A stretch of DNA of 38,526 bases from an uncultured Puniceicoccaceae bacterium (GCA_905479975.1 CAJQOS010000111.1:1-38526), one strand, 5' to 3'. Positions 9,049 through 18,329 are shown, counted from the stretch's first letter. The notes: generated by a model from the sequence alone, not told the origin. A program made the numbers and translations.

Positions 9049-9598
9049 TTTTCGGCGGTGGCACCGGGCGCACGTTACCGGAAAAAATACGTTTATAAAT
9101 TTCGTTTTTCGGCGATTTGATCTGCTTGATGTCAAACTCTTTAGCCTGCACATAATACGGCCCGTAGCGATAGCTCGCGGCTAGCAATGGATAGCTGAAG
9201 GCATCATGCGACTTTAAATACGCTCGGCAATATACCAGATAGTCGATGGCGATGCGTATGCTCATTTGCCATTCCCACGCCAAGCGATACGACTCATCCG
9301 TGACTTGCTCCCATGCGGGGCGGGTTAACTGCATCATGCCGCGTGCGACGGAGGTGCGGGCTTTGGCATTGAGACTACTCTCAGCCCAAGCCAAGGCATA
9401 GACGAATTCCGGATCTAAATTTGCCTGGCTGGAAAGTTCATACACGAGCGGCCAAACATCTTCCGGTAATACTTGTTCACGAGGTGGGCTGAATTTCTGA
9501 GTGAGAAATATCGTGAGACACCCAAGCAGCACTCCTAACACCACTGCCACCCGAATGATCAGGCGCTCGTCACGGTGGTAGTGATGATCAATCGGCAT
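9032..9598 (-). CDS. membrane-anchored lytic transglycosylase (SLT domain)
   Basis: A 188-residue protein from ATG 9596-9598; an in-frame TTG at 9632-9634 would add 12 residues. A transmembrane anchor lies at about residues 14-33, then a single SLT-type lysozyme-like domain. Glu73 in AWAESSLN is the expected catalytic acid, and [10 protein letters not shown] matches the conserved GxMQL motif. It should cleave the MurNAc-GlcNAc bond of peptidoglycan from the periplasmic face. The domain is short, and the proline-rich tail ([12 protein letters not shown]) is the end of the protein. The gene is followed convergently by the TPM remnant. Confidence 0.85.
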   Translation of the reverse strand: MPIDHHYHRDERLIIRVAVVLGVLLGCLTIFLTQKFSPPREQVLPEDVWPLVYELSSQANLDPEFVYALAWAESSLNAKARTSVARGMMQLTRPAWEQVTDESYRLAWEWQMSIRIAIDYLVYCRAYLKSHDAFSYPLLAASYRYGPYYVQAKEFDIKQIKSPKNEIYKRIFSGNVRPVPPPKIIVAD

Positions 9599-9664
9599 GT
9601 CGGAGAGTGAAACATGCTTCGTCGGATCTAACAAACAAAAGTCGCCATTATGTCGGAACCGAAA

Positions 9665-9696
9665 ACAAAAAAGCCCCCATCATGACGACGGGGGCT
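9665..9696 (-). terminator. intrinsic terminator of the thymidine phosphorylase gene
   Basis: The stem AGCCCCC (9672-9678) with GGGGGCT (9690-9696) is followed on the minus strand by a T-rich run (AAAACAAAA on the plus strand at 9662-9670). Confidence 0.85.
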
Positions 9697-9718
9697 TTTG
9701 TTAAACTTGAAGTGTGCG

Positions 9719-11053
9719 TTAAGCGACGCGCTCGACGATCAGTTCCGGTGGATTCGGACGCTTTGGAGCGAGGCGGTAAGCGGTCTTGAGGTATTCAAGT
9801 GCTTCTTCCATCTTCGCTTCGTCGTTATAGTGAATCATCATCAGCGGCTCGCCTTGCTTGACTTGCGTGCCGACCTTCTTGATTTCAGAAACACCGACCG
9901 CTGGGTCGTATTTGCCGTTCTTCTTCATTGCGAGTTTCTGGACGCCTTCGGCGATCAGACCTGCATTGATGGTGTGAACGTAGCCACGCTTTGGAGCTGG
10001 CAACTTACGAACATGCTTCGCGGTTGGGAACTTATCGACATCATCGACCACGGACGAGTCACCTCCCTGAGCTTCGATCATATCCTTAAACTTCTGTAGG
10101 GCAGAACCATCCTTGAGGTGACGCTGCACAGTCTGCTTCGCAGAAAGCGTCGAACCGGCAACACCTGCGAGGCGCACGATTTCCATACCGAGCTTAAGCA
10201 CCAATTCTTGAAGATCCTCTGGACCTTCGCCCTTGAGTAACTGAATGGCTTCCTTAATTTCAAGTCCAGTGCCGACCGTATCCCCCAGCGGTTGATTCAT
10301 GTCAGTGACTAGAGCCACACAGCGGCGCTTCATTGAGCGACCCACGCGTGTGATGGAGCGTGCCAATTGCTTGGCTTGCTCGACGTCTTTAATGAAAGAG
10401 CCGTTGCCCCACTTCACATCGATCACCAAGCCTTCAGCACCTTCAGCCAACTTACGGCTGAGCACAGAACCAGTAATCAGTGGCAAGCTCGGGATCGTGC
10501 CAGTCATTTGACGCAGTCTGTAGAACTTCGCATCGACCGGAGAGATTTCCGGGTCTTGCTTGATAAAGGTGCAGCCGACTGTCTTCAACTGAGCCTTAAA
10601 GCCGTCCAAATCAAGGATCGGATTAAAGCCTGGAATCGAAGAGAGCTTATCGAGATTGCTGATCACATGCTCTTCGTCCACGCCATTCATAGTCGGCATG
10701 ACGACACCACAAGCAGCTGCGAGCGGGCCGAGAACAAGTGTCGTTTTATCACCAACGCCACCAGTTGAGTATTTATCAATCTTTGGACGAGAGATACCAG
10801 TCAGGTCAATGACCTCACCCGAAAGCATCATCTCCTCGGCAAAAATAGCGGTCTCCTGAGCAGACATGCCCTGGAAGAAAACAGCCATCGCGAGAGCTGA
10901 TTGTTGAAATTCAGGGAGATCATCATCCAAAATGGAATCGACGATATAACGAATCTCCGCGTCGGAGAATTCGCCACCGTCGCGCTTCTTTTCAACCAAA
11001 TAGGTGAAGGAAGGCTTGATGAACTTACGAGCGCTTATAATATTCTTTCTCAT
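9719..11053 (-). CDS. deoA: thymidine/pyrimidine-nucleoside phosphorylase
   Basis: A 444-residue enzyme of nucleoside salvage that splits thymidine (or uridine) with phosphate into base and (deoxy)ribose-1-phosphate. The phosphate-binding segment DKYSTGGVGDKTTL (about residues 92-105) is the family signature. The N-terminal helical domain and C-terminal alpha/beta domain have normal length. The start is ATG 11051-11053. It is monocistronic, with its own terminator. Sequence alone does not separate DeoA (thymidine) from Pdp (broad pyrimidine) specificity, so the symbol is the more common name. Confidence 0.9.
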   Translation of the reverse strand: MRKNIISARKFIKPSFTYLVEKKRDGGEFSDAEIRYIVDSILDDDLPEFQQSALAMAVFFQGMSAQETAIFAEEMMLSGEVIDLTGISRPKIDKYSTGGVGDKTTLVLGPLAAACGVVMPTMNGVDEEHVISNLDKLSSIPGFNPILDLDGFKAQLKTVGCTFIKQDPEISPVDAKFYRLRQMTGTIPSLPLITGSVLSRKLAEGAEGLVIDVKWGNGSFIKDVEQAKQLARSITRVGRSMKRRCVALVTDMNQPLGDTVGTGLEIKEAIQLLKGEGPEDLQELVLKLGMEIVRLAGVAGSTLSAKQTVQRHLKDGSALQKFKDMIEAQGGDSSVVDDVDKFPTAKHVRKLPAPKRGYVHTINAGLIAEGVQKLAMKKNGKYDPAVGVSEIKKVGTQVKQGEPLMMIHYNDEAKMEEALEYLKTAYRLAPKRPNPPELIVERVA

Positions 11054-11229
11054 TCAATAAAATTGCTGATACCGATCATTTTGCCTATCGAGAAGGCATA
11101 AACATTTATGTATTAGGCTATTACAAGGTGTCTTGTCGAGCCTAAATAACGGGTTTCCCTAAATATAACCCTAAGCCATACGAGCAGGAACCGAGATAAG
11201 TTCTGCATAAAGGCGAAAACTTCGCAAAA

Positions 11230-11267
11230 GCAGAGCTTGACGCCACGCACTCAGGTTTTTGCTCTGC
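11230..11267 (+). promoter_or_regulatory. leader hairpin just before argS
   Basis: GCAGAGC (11230-11236) can pair with GCTCTGC (11261-11267), closing a 24-nt loop and ending 4 nt before the argS ATG. The stem would cover the ribosome-binding region and could affect translation. No known leader family is recognised. Confidence 0.25.
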
Positions 11268-11271
11268 CCTC

Positions 11272-13050
11272 ATGAAAGTTTGGTTTAATCCATCTAAAGC
11301 AATCGAAAGTGCGCTATCGACAATCGCAGCTCAGACAGAGGGCTTTGGCCCAGAGTTCGTGCCCGGCGTACGCCCAGCAGATCCTCGTTTCGGCGACTAT
11401 CAGGCCAATGGCGTGCTCGCCTTTGCAAAACGCAACAAGGTCAATCCCCGCGAGCTAGCGACCCGATTGATCGCCGCCGCCGAAGCATCCGGCGAGTTTG
11501 ACTCATCACTGGTCACCCTCGACATCGCCGGCCCGGGCTTCATCAATTTTACACTCACGCCCGAGTTCATCTGGCAGTGGCAACTCGCATTCTCCACGAA
11601 AGAGGACTACCAGAGCGGCGCAAAAGAGCTCAAAGACGGCCGCAAAGTCATCATCGACTACCCGAGCGCCAACACCGCGAAGCAGGCACACATCGGCCAC
11701 CTTCGCCCAATGGTGATCGGCCAAGCCATCGCTCGACTCCTCGATTTCTGCGGAGCCGACCTCACCCGCGACAACCATATCGGCGACTGGGGCACCAACT
11801 TCGGCACGTTGATCATGAAGATCAAGCGCGACGGCATCGACCTGACACAGCTCGGCGACAATGCACTCGTGGCACTCGACCAACTTTACAAAGACGGCAG
11901 CGCACTCGAAGTCGATCAACCTGAGCTGCGCGACATCTCCCGCAACGAGCTTGTGCTCCTGCAGAACGGCGATGCTGAGAACACCGCGATCTGGGAGCAA
12001 ATCGTCGATATCTCCAAAGTCGCCTTTGATAAGCTCTTCGCGCAAATGGGCGTCGAGATCGACATCACCCTGGGCGAATCCTTCTACCGTGATCAAGTGC
12101 AGCGTATTTATGACGAGTTGACCGAAGTCGGCCTCGCCGAAGAGAGCGATGGCGCACTTGTCGTCTGGCACGACGAAGTGAAGAAATTCGCGCGCGACAA
12201 CGAACGCCCCTTTCCATTCAACATCCGCAAAAAAGACGGCGCGAGTAATTACGCCTCCACTGATTTGGCGACCGTGCTCTATCGCCTCGAAGAATTCAAG
12301 GCCGACGAGATCATCTATCTCACCGACGCGCGCCAGCAGGATCACTTCCAGCAACTCTTCCTGACCACTGAAAAATGGTTCAAGGCAAAGGGCTATGCAC
12401 AGCCAGAAATGAGCCACGTCTTCTGGGGCACGATTTTGGGATCTGACAAGAAGCCCTTCAAAACCAAGTCCGGCGAGTCGATCAAACTGCAAGAACTCCT
12501 CGACGAAGCACGTAGCCGCGCATTCGACGTCGTCACTGAGAAAAACCCCGACCTCGACGAAGCGGAGCGACGCGAGATCGCCGAATCCGTCGGTGTTGGT
12601 GCAATGAAATACGCCGACCTTTCCAGCAACCGCACGCAAGACTACGTCTTCAGTTGGGATCGCCTGCTCAGTTTCGAAGGCAACACCGCGCCCTACCTGC
12701 TCTACGCAGTCGCCCGCATCAACAGTATCTTCCGCAAAGTCGGCGTCGATCCCGAAGCCCCAATCGAAGGCGCTTCGCAGCTCGAAACTGACACCGAACA
12801 AGCACTGGCTCGCAAGATCATGGGCTTCGTGACCGCATTGGAACTCACGCTCAACGACCTGCGGCCACACTTCCTCTGCACCTATTTGTATGAACTGGCA
12901 GGCGCTTACAGCAGCTTCTACAACGCCGACAAGGTTATGGTCGACGATCCGGCCGTCAAAGCCCGACGTCTCCTACTCTGCGCCCGCACCCGCACCGTCT
13001 TAAAGACTGGCTTAGAGCTTCTCGGCATCAAACCACTGGAGCGGATGTAG
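11272..13050 (+). CDS. argS: arginyl-tRNA synthetase
   Basis: A 592-residue class I aminoacyl-tRNA synthetase. An N-terminal Arg-tRNA-synthetase additional domain (about 1-100) precedes the catalytic Rossmann domain with HIGH at residues 140-143 in the context SANTAKQAHIGHLRP. The ASTDLATVLYRLEEF and FKTKSGESIKLQELLDEA segments are typical for ArgS, the latter standing where other class I enzymes have KMSKS. The DALR anticodon-binding domain ends in LELLGIKPLERM. The start is ATG 11272. It is monocistronic, with a terminator ~90 bp downstream. Confidence 0.97.
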   Translation: MKVWFNPSKAIESALSTIAAQTEGFGPEFVPGVRPADPRFGDYQANGVLAFAKRNKVNPRELATRLIAAAEASGEFDSSLVTLDIAGPGFINFTLTPEFIWQWQLAFSTKEDYQSGAKELKDGRKVIIDYPSANTAKQAHIGHLRPMVIGQAIARLLDFCGADLTRDNHIGDWGTNFGTLIMKIKRDGIDLTQLGDNALVALDQLYKDGSALEVDQPELRDISRNELVLLQNGDAENTAIWEQIVDISKVAFDKLFAQMGVEIDITLGESFYRDQVQRIYDELTEVGLAEESDGALVVWHDEVKKFARDNERPFPFNIRKKDGASNYASTDLATVLYRLEEFKADEIIYLTDARQQDHFQQLFLTTEKWFKAKGYAQPEMSHVFWGTILGSDKKPFKTKSGESIKLQELLDEARSRAFDVVTEKNPDLDEAERREIAESVGVGAMKYADLSSNRTQDYVFSWDRLLSFEGNTAPYLLYAVARINSIFRKVGVDPEAPIEGASQLETDTEQALARKIMGFVTALELTLNDLRPHFLCTYLYELAGAYSSFYNADKVMVDDPAVKARRLLLCARTRTVLKTGLELLGIKPLERM

Positions 13051-13068
13051 TCCCTGAGCGAAAATCAG

Positions 13069-13135
13069 ACACCTTAATCCGAATCATACTCTAACTCTTC
13101 CACACACTGGATTACGATTAAGAGTAGGATGAAGG
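13069..13135. repeat. imperfect inverted repeat downstream of argS
   Basis: ACACCTTAATCC plus TACTCT on the left match the reverse complement of AGAGTAGGATGAAGGTGT on the right (13118-13135), with a ~6-nt interruption. Part of it resembles a word at 4860-4893. It lies just before the argS terminator and may be a short dispersed repeat. Confidence 0.35.
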
Positions 13136-13142
13136 TGTGGGC

Positions 13143-13182
13143 AAAAAAACGGCCGCAGTGCGCAATGCACTGCGGCCGTTTT
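13143..13182. terminator. bidirectional intrinsic terminator (argS / 6S-like RNA)
   Basis: A 12-bp perfect stem, CGGCCGCAGTGC (13050+100 to 13161, i.e. 13150-13161) with GCACTGCGGCCG (13167-13178), has a 5-nt loop. TTTT follows on the plus strand and seven A residues precede it (T-run for minus-strand transcription). It would stop argS transcripts and also any read-through from the minus-strand RNA to its right. Confidence 0.9.
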
Positions 13183-13202
13183 CATGATAACTACCCTTTA
13201 TA

Positions 13203-13402
13203 AAAAAGGGCCCCACATGTGCCGGTTAAGGGGGAGTTCTTGGGCCTTTTGTGTCTAAGGTGGGAACCTCCTTGTCAGTCTTTGTCTTCCGGTTGACGGC
13301 TGGACAGCCACCTCCAAGGTTTCAGTTCCCGATTTCAAAAGAGTAAAGGACAGATACTCCGATTAAGATCGAACACCGCAGGGTTGACAGAACAGTAGCC
13401 CG
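13203..13402 (-). ncRNA. ssrS: probable 6S RNA
   Basis: A ~200-nt stretch folds into a single interrupted rod. In plus-strand coordinates the nested complementary pairs are 13208-13211/13398-13401, 13223-13226/13375-13378, 13233-13237/13356-13360, 13246-13251/13336-13341, 13262-13267/13325-13330 and 13270-13274/13315-13319. Size and rod shape with internal bulges fit 6S RNA, the RNA polymerase regulator. Read on the minus strand, the 5' side has GCGGTGTTCGATC, like the GTGTTCG of proteobacterial 6S RNAs, and the 3' side has GGTTCCCACCT, which I recall from several 6S RNAs. The minus strand ends GGGGCCC and six T residues, a natural 3' end. That choice of strand is therefore favoured. A covariance-model search is needed to settle it. 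Confidence 0.6.
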
Positions 13403-13699
13403 CGATCCCACCAGCGCAACCCGGAAAGCAGACAAATTTGGCTGATTGTGAAACGCGCGTCTCCCCATTTCCTATCCCAGCCCACTACCCATCGAGTCCG
13501 CCGCGTTTGCCCACATAAATCAGATGCTCCAATAAAAGATAAGCGCATCTTATTTAGGCGACCAGCGCAGCTCAAAAGCGCTTATAGATCAAAAAATGAA
13601 GGTGCTTTGTTTTGAAAAAAGCGCCATCAATACACTAGGTTTAGTCAACCGGCATGAACCTAGCACTACATATAGTAACAATATCTAACCAACGCCCAA
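13403..13699. other. nrdJ upstream region
   Basis: About 300 bp without a gene. A hairpin GGTGCTTT/AAAGCGCC lies at 13601-13625, about 75 bp before nrdJ, with no T-run. I looked for a cobalamin riboswitch because nrdJ is B12-dependent, but found neither the GCCACTG B12-box core nor the usual flanking motifs. The left part should contain the promoter of the minus-strand 6S-like RNA. Confidence 0.4.
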
Positions 13700-16603
13700 A
13701 TGAAAGAAAACAACAACACGCCTGATTCTACCGCCTCAAAGGCCCCAAAGCACTACCTGAGCATCCCCAGGACCTTCTCTTCCGACACTGTTCATCCCTA
13801 TGATGACATCGAGTGGAGCTACCGCACCGCCGAGATTACCGACGATAAAGGCAAAGCGATTTTCAAGCAGGAAAATATCGAAGTCCCCGCCGCATTTTCA
13901 GACCTCGCCGCCAAAATCCTGTCCTCCAAATATTTTTACGGCGACATCGACCACGGCACCGATCCACTCACCGGCGGTCGCGAATCCTCTTTCAAACAAG
14001 TCGTCGATCGTGTGGCTGGCACCATTACAAAATGGGGGCTCAAAGACGGCTATTTCAAAGACAAGAAGCAAGCCAAGGTATTTGACGACGAGTTAAAGTG
14101 GCTGCTGATCAATCAATACGGCGCGTTCAACTCCCCCGTCTGGTTTAACCTCGGGCTCTACGAAAACTACGGCATCGGCAAAGACTCCGGCAAGGGCAAC
14201 TACTACTGGGATCAGGAGCACGACGTCGTGATGCGCGCCGAGAGCCAATACGAATATCCACAATGCTCCGCCTGCTTCATCCAACACGTCGATGATGATA
14301 TGGACTCGATCATGGAACTCGCACGCGCCGAAGCCATGTTGTTCAAATTCGGCTCCGGCTCCGGCACCGACCTTTCCACCATCCGCTCCACCCGCGAAAA
14401 GCTCTCCGGCGGTGGCAAGCCTTCCGGCCCTCTCTCCTTCCTCTCCGTTTACGATGCCGTGGCCGGCGTGGTAAAGAGCGGCGGCAAGACCCGTCGCGCC
14501 GCTAAGATGAACGTGCTCAAAGACTGGCACCCCGACATCGAAGAATTTATCGAAGCCAAGCAAGTCGAAGAGCGCAAGGCCTGGGCACTCATCGAGCAAG
14601 GCTACGATCCGTCCTTCAACGGCGACGCATACGGCTCGATCAAATACCAGAACGAGAATCTCTCGATCCGTGCTTCCGACGAATTCATGCAATCTGCCAT
14701 CGACGGCAATAAATTCTTCACACGCCGCGTGACCGACGGTCAGCCATGCGAAGAAAAGGACTCCTCCTACCTGCTCGATAAGATAGCCGAAGGCACCCAC
14801 ATCTGTGGCGACCCCGGCATGCAGTTTGACGACACCATCCACAAATGGCATACCTGCAAAGGTTCCGGCCGCCAGAACTGCACCAACCCGTGCAGCGAGT
14901 ATCTCTTCCTCGATAACTCCGCGTGTAATCTCGCCTCGCTCAACTTAATGAAGTTCCGCACGCCGGAAGGGCTCGACGCAGAGCGCTTCGCCGCAGCCGC
15001 CAAGATCTTCATCATCGCGCAAGAAATCGTCGTTGATCGCTCCTCCTACCCGACCGAAGGCATCACTTACAACAGCCACTGGTTCCGCACACTCGGCCTC
15101 GGCTACGCCAACCTCGGCGCACTGCTCATGTCTTACGGCTATGCGTATGCATCCGACTCGGGACTCGGTCTCGCGAAGGCCATTACCGCCAGCATGACCG
15201 GCATCGCTTACAAGACATCTGCCGAGCTCGCGGCACTCAAAGGGCCGTTCGCCGGCTATCACGAAGCCGCTCACTATGGTGTGCCAAATCCACCAGAGAC
15301 AGACAACGTCGCCTCCATGCAGGGCGTCATCGCGCTCCATAAGAGCCACGCCGAATCACTCGACCACAACTCCCCCAAGCCGCTGGTTGACTTTGCAATC
15401 AAGGCCTGGAAGGAAGCGTCCGACCTCGGCATGCGTTATGGCTACCGCAACGCCCAAGTCACCGTGCTCGCCCCGACCGGCACCATCGGTTTTCTCATGG
15501 ACTGCGACACCACCGGCGTTGAGCCAGCCATCGGCCTCGTCGCTTACAAGACACTCGCAGGCGGCGGCATGATGACCATCCCCATCAAGTCCATCCCACT
15601 CGCGATGGAAACCATGGGCTACGCAGCAGCTGCCATCGAACAAGTCTGCAAGCACGTCGAAGAATACGGCACCGTCGAAGACGTCAAGGTCGGCGGCAAA
15701 GCACTCAAGTCAGGCCTCAAGGAAGAACACTTCGAAGTGTTCGACTCCGCCTTCCGCTCCGGTCTCGGCCAACGCTACCTGCACTACACCTCACACATCG
15801 ATATGATGTCTGCCGTGCAACCGTTCCTCTCCGGCGCGATTTCCAAAACGGTCAACATGCCACAGGAAGCCACCATCAAGGAAATCCGTGAAACGTATAT
15901 TCACGCGTGGAAGAAAGGCATCAAAGGCATCGCTATCTACCGCGACGGCTCCAAACGCTCGGCACCCATCAAGACGACTAAGGACGTCGCTGAAGAGAAG
16001 AAGCCAGAGGTGCAAGTCGTCACCGAGCCGTATCGCCGCAAGCTGCCCGACACGCGCCAGTCGCTCACACACAAGTTCTCGCTCGGCGGCACCGAAGGTT
16101 ATATCACCGTCGGTAAATTCGAGGACGGCAAGCCGGGTGAAGTCTTCATTCAAATGGCGAAGGCAGGCTCCACGATTAACGGCCTCATGGACACCGTCGG
16201 CACCCTCGTTTCGCTCTGCCTCCAATACGGCGTGCCACTCGAAACACTGGTCAAGAAATTCAGCCACGTCCGCTTCGAACCGGAAGGCATGACCAAGAAT
16301 CCGCACATCCCATTCGCAAAGTCCGTGATCGATTACGTCGCCCGCGAGCTCGGCATGGAGTTCATCCCTGGCTACAAAGAAAAGATGAGCCCCCTCGCCC
16401 AGATGGACGACGCCTTCGAAGACCAAAACCCAAGCAGCTCCACCATCGAAAAAGAGGCCACCAAGATCGACACCGAGCAGTTAGAATTCCTTACCCAGAG
16501 TGAAGGCAACCTAACCTGCCCTGAGTGTGGCAGCGGTAAAGTGAAAGTCACCGGCACCTGTGCCTGTTGCTTGAACTGCGGGACATCACTCGGCTGTAGC
16601 TGA
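13700..16603 (+). CDS. nrdJ: adenosylcobalamin-dependent (class II) ribonucleotide reductase
   Basis: A 967-residue enzyme that reduces ribonucleotides to deoxyribonucleotides using a B12-derived thiyl radical; oxygen-independent. PQCSACFI (Cys189/Cys192), NPCSEY (Cys398) and ACNLASLNL (Cys409) give the expected thiyl-radical and redox cysteines. PTGTIGF belongs to the substrate/phosphate-binding part of the barrel. The C-terminal 38 residues form a Cys-rich tail (CPECGSG, CACCLNCG, ending LGCS) typical of class II enzymes and used to re-reduce the active site. The start is ATG 13700. It is monocistronic with a terminator at 16670. The organism therefore needs B12 for this step or carries a second reductase elsewhere. 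Confidence 0.96.
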   Translation: MKENNNTPDSTASKAPKHYLSIPRTFSSDTVHPYDDIEWSYRTAEITDDKGKAIFKQENIEVPAAFSDLAAKILSSKYFYGDIDHGTDPLTGGRESSFKQVVDRVAGTITKWGLKDGYFKDKKQAKVFDDELKWLLINQYGAFNSPVWFNLGLYENYGIGKDSGKGNYYWDQEHDVVMRAESQYEYPQCSACFIQHVDDDMDSIMELARAEAMLFKFGSGSGTDLSTIRSTREKLSGGGKPSGPLSFLSVYDAVAGVVKSGGKTRRAAKMNVLKDWHPDIEEFIEAKQVEERKAWALIEQGYDPSFNGDAYGSIKYQNENLSIRASDEFMQSAIDGNKFFTRRVTDGQPCEEKDSSYLLDKIAEGTHICGDPGMQFDDTIHKWHTCKGSGRQNCTNPCSEYLFLDNSACNLASLNLMKFRTPEGLDAERFAAAAKIFIIAQEIVVDRSSYPTEGITYNSHWFRTLGLGYANLGALLMSYGYAYASDSGLGLAKAITASMTGIAYKTSAELAALKGPFAGYHEAAHYGVPNPPETDNVASMQGVIALHKSHAESLDHNSPKPLVDFAIKAWKEASDLGMRYGYRNAQVTVLAPTGTIGFLMDCDTTGVEPAIGLVAYKTLAGGGMMTIPIKSIPLAMETMGYAAAAIEQVCKHVEEYGTVEDVKVGGKALKSGLKEEHFEVFDSAFRSGLGQRYLHYTSHIDMMSAVQPFLSGAISKTVNMPQEATIKEIRETYIHAWKKGIKGIAIYRDGSKRSAPIKTTKDVAEEKKPEVQVVTEPYRRKLPDTRQSLTHKFSLGGTEGYITVGKFEDGKPGEVFIQMAKAGSTINGLMDTVGTLVSLCLQYGVPLETLVKKFSHVRFEPEGMTKNPHIPFAKSVIDYVARELGMEFIPGYKEKMSPLAQMDDAFEDQNPSSSTIEKEATKIDTEQLEFLTQSEGNLTCPECGSGKVKVTGTCACCLNCGTSLGCS

Positions 16604-16610
16604 GTGATTC

Positions 16611-16636
16611 GCGACCCTGAGCCTGCCGAAGGGCAG
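16611..16636. repeat. short palindromic dispersed-repeat core
   Basis: GACCCTGAGCCTGCCGAAGGGC resembles the CTGAGCTTGTCGAAG core inside copies A and B of the long repeat (1795-1835, 5028-5045). Such CTGAG-N-CGAAGG words are common dispersed palindromes in bacterial genomes. Confidence 0.4.
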
Positions 16637-16669
16637 AGCATCGTTAGGCTGTAGTAAACTTAAACTCCT

Positions 16670-16700
16670 GAAGGGCGTCCAAACGAGGACGCCCTTCTTG
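16670..16700 (+). terminator. intrinsic terminator of nrdJ
   Basis: An 11-bp perfect stem, GAAGGGCGTCC (16670-16680) with GGACGCCCTTC (16687-16697), has a 6-nt loop followed by TTGTTGG. Confidence 0.8.
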
Positions 16701-16850
16701 TTGGACAGCAAGAATGCCGGATTCGACTCTTGTTCCAGATCGCACGGCATGCGAGGGTCGCGCCGTCTAGCATCAGCAGAAAAGCGTGACAATATCCGCA
16801 GGTGCGTCTTTAACGTTTCAAATCGTATTAAACACTGACCGCATAAAGAA

Positions 16851-17297
16851 ATGAAATTAGAAGCCGCCAACACAGACGCTTGGAATATTGCCAAAGGAAA
16901 GAACCCTGAACGCCCGACTGTCTTGCGCTTTCGCCCTAGCCTTGAGGCATTTTTGGGCGATGAGGCCTACCCCCGACGGCTGACGATCGTCTGGCAATTT
17001 GAGGCAGCGGATGCCACTGGCATGCCGACCGACACGCAAAGTGCGGACATGAAGGATTTCGAAGACATGTTGATTGCTGCGCTCGATCCGGATCGCTTGG
17101 CGATCCTTGCGTTCGTCTTCACCACTGCGGGCACCCGGGAGTGGAATTTCTATCTATCAGACGTCAGCGAAGTCGGCATTCGGATCAACCAAGCGCTTTC
17201 AACGATTCCGCAATTACCCATCGATCTCACAGTCGAAGACGACCCGAACTGGGACGAATTACGGCAAGTCTTCCAAATGTGCAATCAAGGGGCTTAG
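16851..17297 (+). CDS. DUF695-domain protein
   Basis: A 148-residue soluble protein. TIVWQFEA, then a DFEDMLIAAL segment, FTTAGTREWNFYLSD, and an end with EDDPNWDEL match the layout of the DUF695 family (short cytoplasmic proteins of unknown function). No signal peptide. The start is ATG 16851. It stands alone between nrdJ and the methyltransferase gene. No biochemical role is known to me. Confidence 0.75.
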   Translation: MKLEAANTDAWNIAKGKNPERPTVLRFRPSLEAFLGDEAYPRRLTIVWQFEAADATGMPTDTQSADMKDFEDMLIAALDPDRLAILAFVFTTAGTREWNFYLSDVSEVGIRINQALSTIPQLPIDLTVEDDPNWDELRQVFQMCNQGA

Positions 17298-17567
17298 TGG
17301 CTACTTAATCGAAGACGACCGACCAATTGCCCGACTCGGTCAAAGACCTCAGCTGAGGACTAGAGCAATTAGCTGGGCGACAAGTAGATACAACTCGATT
17401 ATGTCGCGCAAAAGGTTACGTCGGTTTGACGGATGCCCTCGTTCAGGGCACTGTTCTTCACTCGCACTGGCACGGGCCGAAGTGTGAGTTGGTCGATGAT
17501 TGCGGCCACGCATCTCACGATGCTCTTTGCCTCGTTGCCACTGATCGAAACTTACTAAATCGCCACG

Positions 17568-18329
17568 ATGCCGCTGACCATGACTCCTAGAAATGCAAAT
17601 GCTGCCGCTTCTTTCGGGGAAAAGGCGAGCAGCTATGAGGCACATGCATTTGTGCAAACACGTGCGGCCCAGTGGCTGGCGCAGTGGTTGCCATCGGCGA
17701 CTGATGCTGGGCGCTGTTTGGAGTTTGGCGCTGGCACGGGCTTATTAACCCGCCATCTAGTGGATCAAGTTGAGCATTTGGAAAGCAGCGACATCGAGCC
17801 TGCCATGGTCGAGATTTGCCAGGAAAAGTATCCCTCGGCGACGCATTGTGTGCGCGATGCATGGGCAGCCCAGCCTGAAGACCGCGGGCAATGGGATCTT
17901 ATCGCAGCCTCAAGTGTGCTGCAATGGGCGAAAGAGCCTGTGCAGGTCATGCAGCACTGGCGCGAGTTGCTGAAATCCGACGGGCGTATTCTGGCTGGCT
18001 TCTTTATTGAGCCGAGTTTGCCAGAGATGTTTGCGGTGACAGGCGGCGACAGCCCTCTGATCTGGCGCAATGACGAGGCTTGGCGGGCGGTATTTGCATC
18101 CGCGGAGCTAGAGATCGTGCGCATGGAAACTGATGAGCGCCGCTACCACTATCCGAGCGCACTGGATTTCTGGAAATCGCTGCACAGCACGGGCACGGCG
18201 GTTTCGCGAAAAATATCGCCCAGTCAAATGATGCGTTTTTTTCGAGACTATGAGTTGCAATTTCGCGATGCGCAGGGAGTCTATGCGACTTGGACATTGT
18301 GCCGTGTGGAATTGAAGGCTAGCTCGTAG
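17568..18329 (+). CDS. bioC: BioC-like SAM-dependent methyltransferase
   Basis: A 253-residue class I methyltransferase. The N-terminal FGEKASSYEAHAFVQTRAA is the pattern of BioC (malonyl-ACP O-methyltransferase, first step of pimeloyl-ACP synthesis for biotin). LEFGAGTGLLTRHL is the SAM-binding glycine loop, followed by SSDIEPAM (acidic residue for SAM) and SSVLQWAKEPVQVM. The C-terminal FWKSLHSTGT segment also fits BioC. No other bio gene is nearby, so context does not confirm the role; a general methyltransferase remains possible. ATG 17568 is used; ATG 17580 is an alternative. Interestingly, the biotin enzyme pyc is also in this window, though not adjacent. Confidence 0.7.
   Translation: MPLTMTPRNANAAASFGEKASSYEAHAFVQTRAAQWLAQWLPSATDAGRCLEFGAGTGLLTRHLVDQVEHLESSDIEPAMVEICQEKYPSATHCVRDAWAAQPEDRGQWDLIAASSVLQWAKEPVQVMQHWRELLKSDGRILAGFFIEPSLPEMFAVTGGDSPLIWRNDEAWRAVFASAELEIVRMETDERRYHYPSALDFWKSLHSTGTAVSRKISPSQMMRFFRDYELQFRDAQGVYATWTLCRVELKASS

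Noticed and set aside
11238-11266. TTGACG promoter -35 box before argS
   Set aside because: The hexamer at the right distance (TGCTCT) is a poor -10 box and lies inside the leader hairpin, only a few bases from the start codon.
11506-12870. 454-codon open frame antisense to argS
   Set aside because: It lies wholly opposite the secure argS gene, has no recognisable domain, and its residue pattern reflects the third-position GC bias of argS on the other strand.
13403-13699. cobalamin riboswitch upstream of the B12-dependent nrdJ
   Set aside because: The B12-box core and the conserved flanking motifs are missing on both strands.
17298-17567. possible small gene or RNA between the DUF695 and BioC-like genes
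   Set aside because: A palindrome CCTCAGCTGAGG (17347-17358) is present, but there is no open frame with start and ribosome-binding site, no T-run and no known RNA pattern.
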